A model generated the notes under the pieces. That model saw only the letters and a list, made by a program, of their open reading frames with translations. It did not search any database and was not told the origin of the DNA. DNA of 63,483 bases from Desulfovibrionaceae bacterium. GTDB lineage: Bacteria > Desulfobacterota > Desulfovibrionia > Desulfovibrionales > Desulfovibrionaceae. Each line of letters opens with the position of its first letter. The stretch's first letter is position 1. The stretch lies in assembly GCA_015709315.1 (NCBI GenBank), contig JACCQI010000016.1, positions 1 to 63,483 of the forward strand. Direction: 5' to 3'. Shown here in pieces: positions 1 to 11,223 of the stretch. The translations under genes were made by a program, and so were the position numbers.

Positions 1-1638
<1,638 letters not shown>

Positions 1639-1660
1639 CTTCCGTTTGACGGACGCAACA

Positions 1661-1688
1661 AGCGCCCGGCCTTGGCCGGGCGCTTTTG
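1661..1688 (+). terminator. Rho-independent terminator after clpB
   Basis: Perfect 10-bp GC stem AGCGCCCGGC / GCCGGGCGCT with a 4-nt loop CTTG, followed by TTTT. It starts 23 nt after the clpB stop. Confidence 0.88.
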
Positions 1689-1886
1689 CTTATCGCGTTC
1701 TTAACAAAATTGTCGCCGGTGCATGCCCGGCAGCCAATGGGATATTCAAGGTCTTCGTTGGCCGCGTTGTGCCTGTTCATTACCGCCGTCTTCGCCGGGC
1801 GCGGCCGCTCCCGGCGGGCAAGAAGTCGCTTGACTTTCGGCATCGTCCGGTGAGAAATTGCGCCTTCAACTCCTTGCCGAGGTTTC

Positions 1887-3047
1887 ATGCCCAACCTGAT
1901 CCTGCTTTCCGTCCTGGCCGCGTTTCCGGCCATGTCCATCGACATGTACCTGCCCGCCATTCCCCTGCTGCAGGAGACATGGGGCGAGCCGTTTTCCGTG
2001 GTCAACCGCTCGCTGGTGGTCTTCATCGCCTCGTTCAGCGTCTGGCTGCTTATCCACGGCCCCCTGTCCGACAGGTTCGGGCGGCGTCGGGTGCTCATCG
2101 CCGGAATCCTGCTGTTCATCTTCGGCAGCGGCCTGTGCGCGGCCTCCCGGTCCATCGGCGTGCTGCTCGCGGCCAGGGCCATCCAGGGAGCCGGGGCGGC
2201 CTCGGCGGCCGCGCTTTCCCTGGCCCTGTCCAAGGACCTCTACGAGGGAGCGGCCAGGGAGAAGATTCTCGCCTACATCGGGGTGATCATGGCCTTTGTA
2301 CCCATGTGCGCCCCGACCCTGGGAGGGGTGATCCTGAAATTCGCCTCCTGGCAGTGGATCTTCGCCGCCCAGGCGGGCCTGGCCCTGGTCGGGCTGTACG
2401 GGGTGTTCCGCCTCAAGGAGCCGCTGACGCAGTTCACCCGGGGCGGCGCCCTGGCCATGGCCGGACGCTACCTGAACGTCTTCAGGAACGTACGCTTCTC
2501 GGTGCTGTCCGCGGCGTTCGCCCTGATGGTCCTGCCCCATTTCGGCTTCATCGGCGGGGCCACGGACATCTTCATCAACGGGTTCGGCATGTCCGGGCAG
2601 ATGTTCGGCATCTATTTCGGCGTCAACGCCTTCGGCCTGATGGTCGGCTCGTTCGCCTGCACCCGGCTGGCCGGGACCCTGAGTTCCATGCAGATTCTCT
2701 GCTTTTCGCTGGTCGCCATCTTCGGCGCGGGCCTGCTCATGCTGTCCCTGGGCGGGACCTCGCCCCTGACCGTGACCATCCCCATGGTCTGCATCACCTT
2801 TTCCGTGGGCTTTTCGCGGCCCATCGCCAACTCCATGATTTTGGACGAGGTGACCAGCGACGTGGGCGCGGCCTCGGGCGTCATCACCTTCGAAATGTTT
2901 TTTGTGGGAGCCATGTCCATGGAGATCATCTCCATGGAGTGGGCGCACAAGACCGTGGTGCTCGGCGTCCTGGCTCTGGCCGGGGCGTTCTTCCCCCTGG
3001 CCACGCTGGCGCTCATGCGGCTGGCCGACCGTGGCCGGGCGGCCTGA
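1887..3047 (+). CDS. MFS multidrug efflux transporter, Bcr/CflA-like
   Basis: Inner-membrane proton-coupled exporter of the major facilitator superfamily, 386 aa, with about 12 hydrophobic segments. The loop between TM2 and TM3 carries the MFS motif GPLSDRFGRRRV (residues ~61-72). The N-terminus (FPAMSIDMYLPAIPLLQETW) is the TM1 motif typical of the Bcr/CflA drug-resistance group, which exports bicyclomycin, chloramphenicol and similar compounds. The actual substrate cannot be read from sequence. The ATG is preceded by GAGG at 5-nt spacing. It stands alone between the clpB terminator and a membrane protein gene 60 nt downstream with its own ribosome binding site. Confidence 0.88.
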   Translation: MPNLILLSVLAAFPAMSIDMYLPAIPLLQETWGEPFSVVNRSLVVFIASFSVWLLIHGPLSDRFGRRRVLIAGILLFIFGSGLCAASRSIGVLLAARAIQGAGAASAAALSLALSKDLYEGAAREKILAYIGVIMAFVPMCAPTLGGVILKFASWQWIFAAQAGLALVGLYGVFRLKEPLTQFTRGGALAMAGRYLNVFRNVRFSVLSAAFALMVLPHFGFIGGATDIFINGFGMSGQMFGIYFGVNAFGLMVGSFACTRLAGTLSSMQILCFSLVAIFGAGLLMLSLGGTSPLTVTIPMVCITFSVGFSRPIANSMILDEVTSDVGAASGVITFEMFFVGAMSMEIISMEWAHKTVVLGVLALAGAFFPLATLALMRLADRGRAA

Positions 3048-3107
3048 GCCGGAGCATTGGTTTCCCGGCGCGGATGTGGTATTTCTCCGCCATAATCGAG
3101 GAGGAGC

Positions 3108-4343
3108 ATGCCACTGATCGACGCCATCCGGGCGGCGGCCGACGACCCGGAAACGCTGGAACGGCTCTACCGGAACGACCGCAAGGGCTTTGCCCGCGAC
3201 TACGGCCCGGCCCTGGACCACTCCGGCCCCATTTACGGGTGCTGGAAGGCCCGGCTGGGGGGCGGGGGAGCCGGCCCGTTCGCCCTCAAGGGACGCCGGA
3301 TGTGGGTCCTGGTCGCCTTTTGTCTGCTTTCCGGGGCGATTGCCAAGGCGTTTACGTGGGAGCTCGGCTACTTCTCGCAGGACAGGCAGTTCTTTTCCGC
3401 CTCGATGACCCCGTTTGCCGCCATGCTCGGCTTTACCCTGTACCAGCGCTCCTGGCCCCGGAAGGCTACGCTCGTCAGCATCCTGCTGACGGCCGTGGTC
3501 TGGGGGTGGGTGGTCCTTTTCCCGGACGGTTGGTCGGACACCAGGACCCTGTGCGTCCTGTTCGCTCCGTTCGTGCTCTGGTCCGCCTACGGCGTGGCCA
3601 GGGTGGGCGACGACCTGGGCAATCTTCCGCGGCGGGTGGAGTACCTCCAGTTCTTCGGGGAATTCATCCTGGTGAGCATCATCCTGACCTTTTGCGGCGG
3701 GGTGCTGGTCCTGCTGTCCGTGTTGCTGTTGCGGCTGCTCGAATTGAAATCGGCGTTCGCCTTCGAGTATCTGGCGGTCTTCGGCGGGGCGGCCGTCCCC
3801 GTGGTGGCGGCCTGGGCCACGGACCGCTACTCGGCGGCCGGGCGGCTGGCTCCGCTGGTGGCCCAGCTCTTCGCGCCCCTGCTGCTGATCGTGGTGGTGG
3901 CCTACATGGCGGCGGCCGCGGTCAATGCGGGCACCCTGTTCACCAACAGAAACGAGCTGCTGACCTACAACGTCCTGCTTTTGTGCGTGCTCGGGGTGGC
4001 CGTGTTCTCCCTGACCGGCATGCGCGGGGAACGTTCGTCGCTCACGGCCCGGCGGATCATTCTCTGGCTGCTGGCGCTGACGACGGTTCTCGACCTGGTG
4101 GGCGTGGCGGCCATCGGCTGGCGGGTCTGGTCCTTCGGGATCACGGCCAACAGGCTGGCCGTGCTCGGCTCCAACCTGGCGATCTTCGGCAACCTCCTGG
4201 TCATGGCTCGGCGCTACTTCCACCACCTCTACAGGGGGGAGGACCTGGCCGTGGCCGAGGCGAGCCTGGCCCGCTACCTGCCGGTCTATACGGCCTGGAC
4301 CATGGCGGTCTTCTTCCTGTTTCCGTTTATTTTCCGCTATTAG
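3108..4343 (+). CDS. DUF4153-like polytopic membrane protein
   Basis: 411 aa, with a soluble N-terminus of ~60 residues and then about 10-11 hydrophobic segments. The C-terminal part reads like DUF4153 proteins: conserved TNRNELLTYNVLL, then a helix with GWRVWSFGITANRL. Function of that family is not established. A good ribosome binding site (GAGGAGG) precedes the ATG at 3108. The stop TAG overlaps the stop of the convergent hydrolase gene by 4 nt, so no dedicated terminator fits between them. Assignment to DUF4153 is by recognition and would need a profile search; the membrane topology is clear. Confidence 0.7.
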   Translation: MPLIDAIRAAADDPETLERLYRNDRKGFARDYGPALDHSGPIYGCWKARLGGGGAGPFALKGRRMWVLVAFCLLSGAIAKAFTWELGYFSQDRQFFSASMTPFAAMLGFTLYQRSWPRKATLVSILLTAVVWGWVVLFPDGWSDTRTLCVLFAPFVLWSAYGVARVGDDLGNLPRRVEYLQFFGEFILVSIILTFCGGVLVLLSVLLLRLLELKSAFAFEYLAVFGGAAVPVVAAWATDRYSAAGRLAPLVAQLFAPLLLIVVVAYMAAAAVNAGTLFTNRNELLTYNVLLLCVLGVAVFSLTGMRGERSSLTARRIILWLLALTTVLDLVGVAAIGWRVWSFGITANRLAVLGSNLAIFGNLLVMARRYFHHLYRGEDLAVAEASLARYLPVYTAWTMAVFFLFPFIFRY

Positions 4344-5326
4344 AGGCCCAGCCGCTCAACCAGGAAGCGCCCGGTCCGCTCCTCGGACCAGTAGACGTTG
4401 CCGTTGCCGGTCAGCACGAATCCCACGTGGCCGCCGTATTTCGGCATTTCGAGATACAGGTTCGGGTTGGCTTCGGCCTCCTTCACCGGATAGCAGGAGG
4501 GCGGCATGAACGGGTCGTCCAGCGAGTTGACCACCAGGGCGGGAACGCGGATGGCCGGCAGGAATTGCAGGCTGCTCGACCGCGCGTAGTAGTCCGTGCC
4601 GTCCCTGAACCCGTTGGCCGGGGCCGTGAACAGGTCGTCGAAGTCGCGCAGGGTGCGGACTTTGCCGAGCTGTCCCGCATCCACCCGGTCCGGGAACATG
4701 GCCGCCTTTTCCCGCATTTTTCGGCTCAGTCCCCGCATGAAGTAGTGAAAGTACAGCCTGCGCGACGGCAGGGCGAGCACCCGTTCGCATCCGTCCAGGT
4801 CGCAGGGCGTGGAAAAGACCACGGCCGCCCGCACCGCGTCCGGCACCCTGGCCGGGTCCTCGCCCAGGTATTTGAGAATCTGGTTGCCGCCCATGGAGAA
4901 GCCGATCAGGGCCGCCCGGTCGTATTGTCCCACCTTGAGGCAGCGGGTCAGGACCGCGTGCAGGTCGCCGGTCTCGCCCGAGTGGTAGCCCCGCACCAGC
5001 CGGTTGGGCTCACCGGAGCATCCGCGCTGGGACCAGCAGGCCGCGTCCAGGCCCAGCCCGGTGGCCACGCGGGCCATGCCGAGCACGTACTTGCGGCGCG
5101 AGTTGCCCTCCAGGCCGTGGCTGACGACCGCCACCCCCCTGGCCGTCCCGGTCCGGGAACGGTGCAGGTCCCAGTCCAGGAAGTCGCCGTCGTCCAGCTC
5201 GATGCGGAAGGTCTCCGGCTCGGGCATGGCGGGCGGGGGCCGAAACAGGGACGGATGCAGGGTGGACACGTTGCCCAGCCGGAAGGGCGGGCACGGCTTG
5301 TAGTCCGGGGTGGGCAGCACGGGCAT
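4340..5326 (-). CDS. YheT-family alpha/beta hydrolase
   Basis: 328-aa predicted serine hydrolase. It has the oxyanion/HG region (VVSHGLEGNSRRKYV, ~67-81), the nucleophile elbow GFSMGGN (Ser in G-x-S-x-G, ~141-147), a late Asp (NSLDDPFMP) and a His in GGHVGFV near the C-terminus, giving a full catalytic triad. The sequence QRGCSGEPNR followed by YHSGETGDL is typical of the YheT/ABHD1-3 group, whose known members act on lipid or ester substrates; the substrate here is unknown. Its stop overlaps that of the convergent DUF4153-like gene (shared bases 4340-4343). It diverges from the M29 aminopeptidase gene. Confidence 0.88.
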   Translation of the reverse strand: MPVLPTPDYKPCPPFRLGNVSTLHPSLFRPPPAMPEPETFRIELDDGDFLDWDLHRSRTGTARGVAVVSHGLEGNSRRKYVLGMARVATGLGLDAACWSQRGCSGEPNRLVRGYHSGETGDLHAVLTRCLKVGQYDRAALIGFSMGGNQILKYLGEDPARVPDAVRAAVVFSTPCDLDGCERVLALPSRRLYFHYFMRGLSRKMREKAAMFPDRVDAGQLGKVRTLRDFDDLFTAPANGFRDGTDYYARSSSLQFLPAIRVPALVVNSLDDPFMPPSCYPVKEAEANPNLYLEMPKYGGHVGFVLTGNGNVYWSEERTGRFLVERLGL

Positions 5327-5460
5327 GGGAAAAGTGTACGGCGGGCCGGGCCGGATGTCAAAACATCGAAGGATTGAAAACGGTTGCCTCCAAGGGCCAT
5401 GGTTGGGTACACTCGACGGGTGCGCCGCTGTCGGCGCGCGGAACCAAGGAGCCTGCCGCC

Positions 5461-6663
5461 GTGCTGTATGACCGAACGGACCTGGAGAATTACGCCGAGG
5501 TCCTGACCTGGGCCATGGCCGAGACCAGGGAGAAGCCGTTCAGGAACATGGAGCCGGTGGTCATCCGGTACGACATTCCCGGCCTGGCCTTGGCCGAGGC
5601 GGTGTACGCCCGGCTCATGGACATGCATCTCAACCCGGTCCCCATGGCCATGCCCACCCCCTACATGGAGGTGGAGCACCATCTCAATTCCAGCTACGGA
5701 CAGCTTCTGTTCCAGCCGCCGGGGTTGTCCGAGCTGTACGGGCAGGCCGCCGGCATCATCACCATCCTGGCCCCGGAGGAACTGACCCATCTCCAGACCG
5801 TGGACCCGCGCACCATTGCCGAGGCCCGGCGGGCCGGGGACTCCTGGCGGCGCATCCTGGAGCGGCGCAGGCAGTCCGGGGCGCTGGGCCGGACCACCTG
5901 CGTCTATCCCACCGAGGCCCTGGCCAGGGCCTCCGGCATGAGCCTCACGGAGTACGCGGCCGCCCTGAAGCGGGCGTGCTGGCTGAACATGCCCGATCCG
6001 GCGGCCGAATGGCGTCGGCTCAAGCGGGAGGTGGGCGAGGTCTGCGACTGGCTCGATTCCCTCCAGATCCGGCGGCTGCACGTGGAGTCCGAGGACATCA
6101 ATCTCAAGGTGCCGGTGGGCGACAACCGCCGTTTCGTGGGCATATCCGGGGCCAACATACCGGGATATGAAATCTATTTCGCACCGGACGCGCGCGGCGT
6201 GGAGGGGACGTACTACGCGGACCAGCCCTCCCTGCGCTACGGGCATCTGGTGGCCGGGGTGTCCCTGGACTTCTCCGGGGGCATCGCCTCGCGCGTGGAG
6301 GCCGGGCAGGGGCAGGTCTTTCTTCAGGGCCAGATGTATTCCGACGCGGGCGCGCGCCGGGTGGGCGAGTTTTCCCTCACGGACAAGCGGTTCTCACGGG
6401 TGGATCGGTTCATGGCCCACACCCTGCTGGACGAGAATTGCGGGGGCGCGCACGGCAACTGCCACATCGCCCTGGGCGGCTCGGTTCTGGAGAGCTTCAC
6501 CGGCCCGGCCGAGATGCTCACCCCGCAACTGGAATACGAGCTGGGGTTCAATTCCTCGGACATGCACTGGGACTTGGTCAACACGCAGCCCAAGCGCGTG
6601 ACGGCCTGGCTTGCGGACGGCAAGCCCCGCACCATCTATGAAAACGGAATGTTCCGCATGTGA
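5461..6663 (+). CDS. M29-family aminopeptidase
   Basis: Cytosolic metallo-aminopeptidase of the thermophilic aminopeptidase (AmpS/PepS, M29) family, which removes N-terminal residues using two metal ions. Metal-binding signatures are visible: the EDINLKVPV then GANIPGYEIYFAPD region, EFSLTD, AHTLLDENCGGAHGNCHIALG, and the C-terminal SDMHWDLV. I chose GTG at 5461 (400 aa): it has AAGGAG about 9 nt upstream and gives the family-like start YDRTDLENYAEVL. An ATG at 5374 is in frame, but the added 29 residues look non-coding and lack a ribosome binding site. Confidence 0.87.
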   Translation: MLYDRTDLENYAEVLTWAMAETREKPFRNMEPVVIRYDIPGLALAEAVYARLMDMHLNPVPMAMPTPYMEVEHHLNSSYGQLLFQPPGLSELYGQAAGIITILAPEELTHLQTVDPRTIAEARRAGDSWRRILERRRQSGALGRTTCVYPTEALARASGMSLTEYAAALKRACWLNMPDPAAEWRRLKREVGEVCDWLDSLQIRRLHVESEDINLKVPVGDNRRFVGISGANIPGYEIYFAPDARGVEGTYYADQPSLRYGHLVAGVSLDFSGGIASRVEAGQGQVFLQGQMYSDAGARRVGEFSLTDKRFSRVDRFMAHTLLDENCGGAHGNCHIALGGSVLESFTGPAEMLTPQLEYELGFNSSDMHWDLVNTQPKRVTAWLADGKPRTIYENGMFRM

Positions 6664-6790
6664 CCGCCCATGGGCCGGTTTCAAAAAAACGGCCTTTGGG
6701 GAAAAGTCGGGACATTTTCCTATTGATTTTTGTAGCGGATTAATGATCTCAAGAACTATATCGTTCTATTTTTCACGATCGGTAATTCGA

Positions 6791-8269
6791 ATGGGAAAAA
6801 AGGAAGTCAAGAAGAGGGGCGTTTACGTCGTGCGCTCGGAAGAGGCTGAGATCAAGGAACTTGAAGCCAGAAAAAAGTCCGAGACCAAAGGCGTTTACGT
6901 GGTGAAGACCAACGAAGAGGTGGTCAACAAGTACCGGGGCGTCATTCAGCAGTTCGCCGATGCACCCGGGGTCTTCGTGCTTGTCACGCGGGACAAGACC
7001 TTTTTTCAGACATTCCGCAGCGCCATGGTCGCCCTGGGCCTTCGGGGCGACGTCATCCACATGGTCCCGAGGCTGTCCCAGGTGCCGTTCTGCATCCAGA
7101 CCTTGAAGCGGGACGGGGTCACGCTCTTCCTGTTCATGGAGTACGCCGTCGATTCCGAATTGAGCCTGTCCACCCTGCGTTATGTCAGGGGTGAGAACAA
7201 GGACATAAAGATCGTGGTCCTGTCCCGCGAACTGAACCGCGAGCGGCTGTTCCAGTTCTACGAGGACGGCGCGAGTTCCTTCCTCAAGAAACCGGCCTCC
7301 ATCAATTCCGTGATCATCAAGATCGCCTACATGCTCAAGCCGCAGTGCGAGGTGGACGCCCTGGTGGAGGAAGGGCGCGAGCACATCCGGGACAACCGTT
7401 TCGAGGAGGCCCTTGAGCTGGCCGAGTCCGTGCTGAAGAAGTGGCCCAGGAACGCGGCCGCCATGGTCATTCTGGGCGACGCCAAAAAGGGGCTGGCCCG
7501 GCGCGAGGAGGCGCTCAAGGCATACAAGAAGGCCGAGCGCAATTCTTCGGACTACCTGGAGCCGCTGCAAAAGATCGTCGAGCTGTGCGACGAGCAGGGC
7601 GACCGGGCGGAGGCCCTCAAGTATCTCGGCAAGCTGGACCGCATGTCGCCGCTCAACTGCAACCGCAAGATCCAGATCGCGGAACGGCATTTCGAGCAGG
7701 GCAATGCTTCCGAGGCCGAAAGGTATTTCGACGACGCCATTGATTCCGCCAAGGAGGAGGCCATGGGCGTGGTGGGCGAAATGTCGCTGGACATCGCCGA
7801 GGCCGCTTCCCGCCATGACCCCAAGCTGGCCGCCAAGTACTATCGCCGGTCGTTGGACATGGTGAAGAACTCCAAGTCCGCGCTGACCATGTCCGTGTAC
7901 AACCGGCTGGGCATCTCCCTGCGCAAGCAGGGGCTGTGGGGCGAGGCCATCGAGGCATATGTCGAGGCGGCCAGGTATTCGCCGGACGATGAGAACATCC
8001 AATACAACATCGCGCTCGCCTACGAGGAGGGCCAGAAGTACGAGGACGCCGCCGCCTATATGCTCACGGCCATCGCCATCAACCCGGACATGTACAAGGA
8101 CCGGCCGGAACTCGCCTACAACATCGGGGCCGCCCTGGCGCGCGGCGGCAAGCCGAAGCAGGCCGTGGAATGTCTGACTTATCTTCAGGAAATCGCTCCC
8201 GGATTCAAGGACTCCAAGAAGCTGCTCAAGGAAGTCACCGTGGCCGGGAAGCGGAGCTATGTCCTGTAG
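6791..8269 (+). CDS. Pseudo-receiver plus TPR protein
   Basis: About 492 aa. Residues 1-45 carry two copies of the short motif [RK]GVYVV (residues 10-14 and 34-38) flanking a charged helix. Residues ~60-180 look like a response-regulator receiver fold (FVLVTRDKTFF ... IKIVVLSREL ... GASSFLKKPAS), but the phospho-acceptor Asp is replaced: the strand reads TLFLFMEYAVDS. The rest (~185-490) is tetratricopeptide repeats (examples RFEEALELAESVLKKWP, GLWGEAIEAYVEAARYSP). It is probably a cytosolic scaffold in signalling; its role is unknown. The ATG at 6791 has a poor ribosome binding site; an in-frame upstream start at 6743 is possible. Confidence 0.82.
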   Translation: MGKKEVKKRGVYVVRSEEAEIKELEARKKSETKGVYVVKTNEEVVNKYRGVIQQFADAPGVFVLVTRDKTFFQTFRSAMVALGLRGDVIHMVPRLSQVPFCIQTLKRDGVTLFLFMEYAVDSELSLSTLRYVRGENKDIKIVVLSRELNRERLFQFYEDGASSFLKKPASINSVIIKIAYMLKPQCEVDALVEEGREHIRDNRFEEALELAESVLKKWPRNAAAMVILGDAKKGLARREEALKAYKKAERNSSDYLEPLQKIVELCDEQGDRAEALKYLGKLDRMSPLNCNRKIQIAERHFEQGNASEAERYFDDAIDSAKEEAMGVVGEMSLDIAEAASRHDPKLAAKYYRRSLDMVKNSKSALTMSVYNRLGISLRKQGLWGEAIEAYVEAARYSPDDENIQYNIALAYEEGQKYEDAAAYMLTAIAINPDMYKDRPELAYNIGAALARGGKPKQAVECLTYLQEIAPGFKDSKKLLKEVTVAGKRSYVL

Positions 8270-8309
8270 CCGGATTTCCTTTCCATCCTTCCGTCCGAAT
8301 CGGTTTTTT
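8270..8309 (+). terminator. Possible weak terminator
   Basis: After the TPR gene stop there is an imperfect, long-looped inverted repeat (CCGGATT with AATCGG, one bulge) ending in seven T residues. The T run is clear; the stem is poor. Confidence 0.3.
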
Positions 8310-8326
8310 TCTTCGCGCAAGTCCCA

Positions 8327-8355
8327 TTGACAACAATTCCGCCATGCTTATTTGT
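8327..8355 (+). promoter_or_regulatory. Candidate grpE-dnaK promoter
   Basis: A perfect -35 hexamer TTGACA (8327-8332) lies 87 nt upstream of grpE, but the -10 at the right spacing (TATTTG/ATTTGT around 8349-8355) is poor. I saw no CIRCE inverted repeat here. Confidence 0.3.
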
Positions 8356-8418
8356 CCCTCAGGCCACGCCGGGTGCGGGCCTTTTCATTGAGATCACATA
8401 CGCGAGGGATCACATTTC

Positions 8419-9057
8419 ATGGCCAATACGAAGAATAACGAAGTACCAATCAACGGCCTGTACGATGAGGAAGGCCGGGTTTTTCCTGAGGAATGTCCCG
8501 AGGAAGGCGCTGGACCCGAGAACGCCGCGTCCGCGGACGCCGAAGCCGAGGGTCGGGACGAGGTGTCCCTGAGCCAGGATGAACTTGTGGCCCTGTGCCG
8601 CGAGTCCGTCTGTCCCGGGTGCGAAGTACACAAGGAAGCCGAGGCCGTCCGCCTGCGCGCCCTGGCCGATTCCGAGAACGTCAAGAAGCGGCTGCTGCGC
8701 GAGAACGAGGAAATGAAGAAGTATGCGGGCGAGTCCATCCTGGCCGACCTGCTGCCCGTGCTCGACAATCTCGACCTCGCCCTGGCCCATACCGACGGGC
8801 TGAGCGAATCCTGCAAGAATTTCGTCATCGGCGTGGACATGACGCGCAAGCTGTTCCTGGACGCGGTCAAGGGCCACGGCCTGGTGGCCGTGGAAGCGGC
8901 CGTGGGCGGGGATTTCGACCCCGAAGTCCACGAAGCCATGGGAACCGTTGAGCAGGAAGGCCTCGCCGACAACCAGATCGCCCAGATCATGCAGGGCGGC
9001 TACATCCTGAAGGGCCGCCTGCTGCGTCCCGCCAAGGTTCTGGTCAACAAGGCGTAG
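8419..9057 (+). CDS. grpE: GrpE nucleotide exchange factor with N-terminal Cys cluster
   Basis: 212-aa co-chaperone that releases ADP from DnaK. After an acidic, disordered N-terminus (1-50) comes the dimerising coiled coil (residues ~70-120), then the compact beta domain with GGDFDPEVHEAMG and the C-terminus GGYILKGRLLRPAKVLV, all classic GrpE. Unusually, Cys60, Cys65 and Cys68 (sequence CRESVCPGCEVHKE) lie at the start of the coiled coil, with His71 nearby; typical GrpE proteins have no such cluster. Ribosome binding site GAGGGA. It is co-directional with dnaK 116 nt downstream, as in many grpE-dnaK operons; no hrcA is visible. Confidence 0.96.
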   Translation: MANTKNNEVPINGLYDEEGRVFPEECPEEGAGPENAASADAEAEGRDEVSLSQDELVALCRESVCPGCEVHKEAEAVRLRALADSENVKKRLLRENEEMKKYAGESILADLLPVLDNLDLALAHTDGLSESCKNFVIGVDMTRKLFLDAVKGHGLVAVEAAVGGDFDPEVHEAMGTVEQEGLADNQIAQIMQGGYILKGRLLRPAKVLVNKA

Positions 9058-9068
9058 GCGATTATTTG

Positions 9069-9099
9069 CACACCGGCCCTTTACAAGCCGGAACGTGTG
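9069..9099 (+). promoter_or_regulatory. Hairpin between grpE and dnaK
   Basis: Inverted repeat CCGGC / GCCGG with an outer CACA / TGTG extension and a small bulge. There is no T run, so it is more likely an mRNA processing or stability element than a full terminator. Confidence 0.4.
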
Positions 9100-9173
9100 A
9101 TTATTGAACAAAGTAACAAAAACAACGTCCATTCGACTTTTCAATGGGTAGTATATTTTAGGAGGACCTACAC

Positions 9174-11084
<1,911 letters not shown>

Positions 11085-11140
11085 CCCGGAGGCGACGCAA
11101 CCGCCGACTTGCCTTCACAGGCCAAGCGAAGTATAGCATT

Positions 11141-11173
11141 ACCCGGTCCGCATCATGCGGGCCGGGTTTTTTT
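11141..11173 (+). terminator. Rho-independent terminator after dnaK
   Basis: 11-bp stem ACCCGGTCCGC / GCGGGCCGGGT (one T-G wobble), loop ATCAT, then seven T residues. Confidence 0.9.
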
Positions 11174-11223
11174 GCCTGGCTGCCCGCGCGCCGCCCAACC
11201 GAACCTCAATGCGCCGAATACAT

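Noticed and set aside
1646-5377. 1243-codon plus-strand frame overlapping the MFS, DUF4153-like and YheT genes
   Set aside because: Runs out of frame across three genes with clear families; rich in Arg/Gly/Pro, no recognisable domain.
9058-9173. CIRCE or heat-shock operator upstream of dnaK
   Set aside because: No TTAGCACTC-N9-GAGTGCTAA repeat here or before grpE; only a GC hairpin is present.
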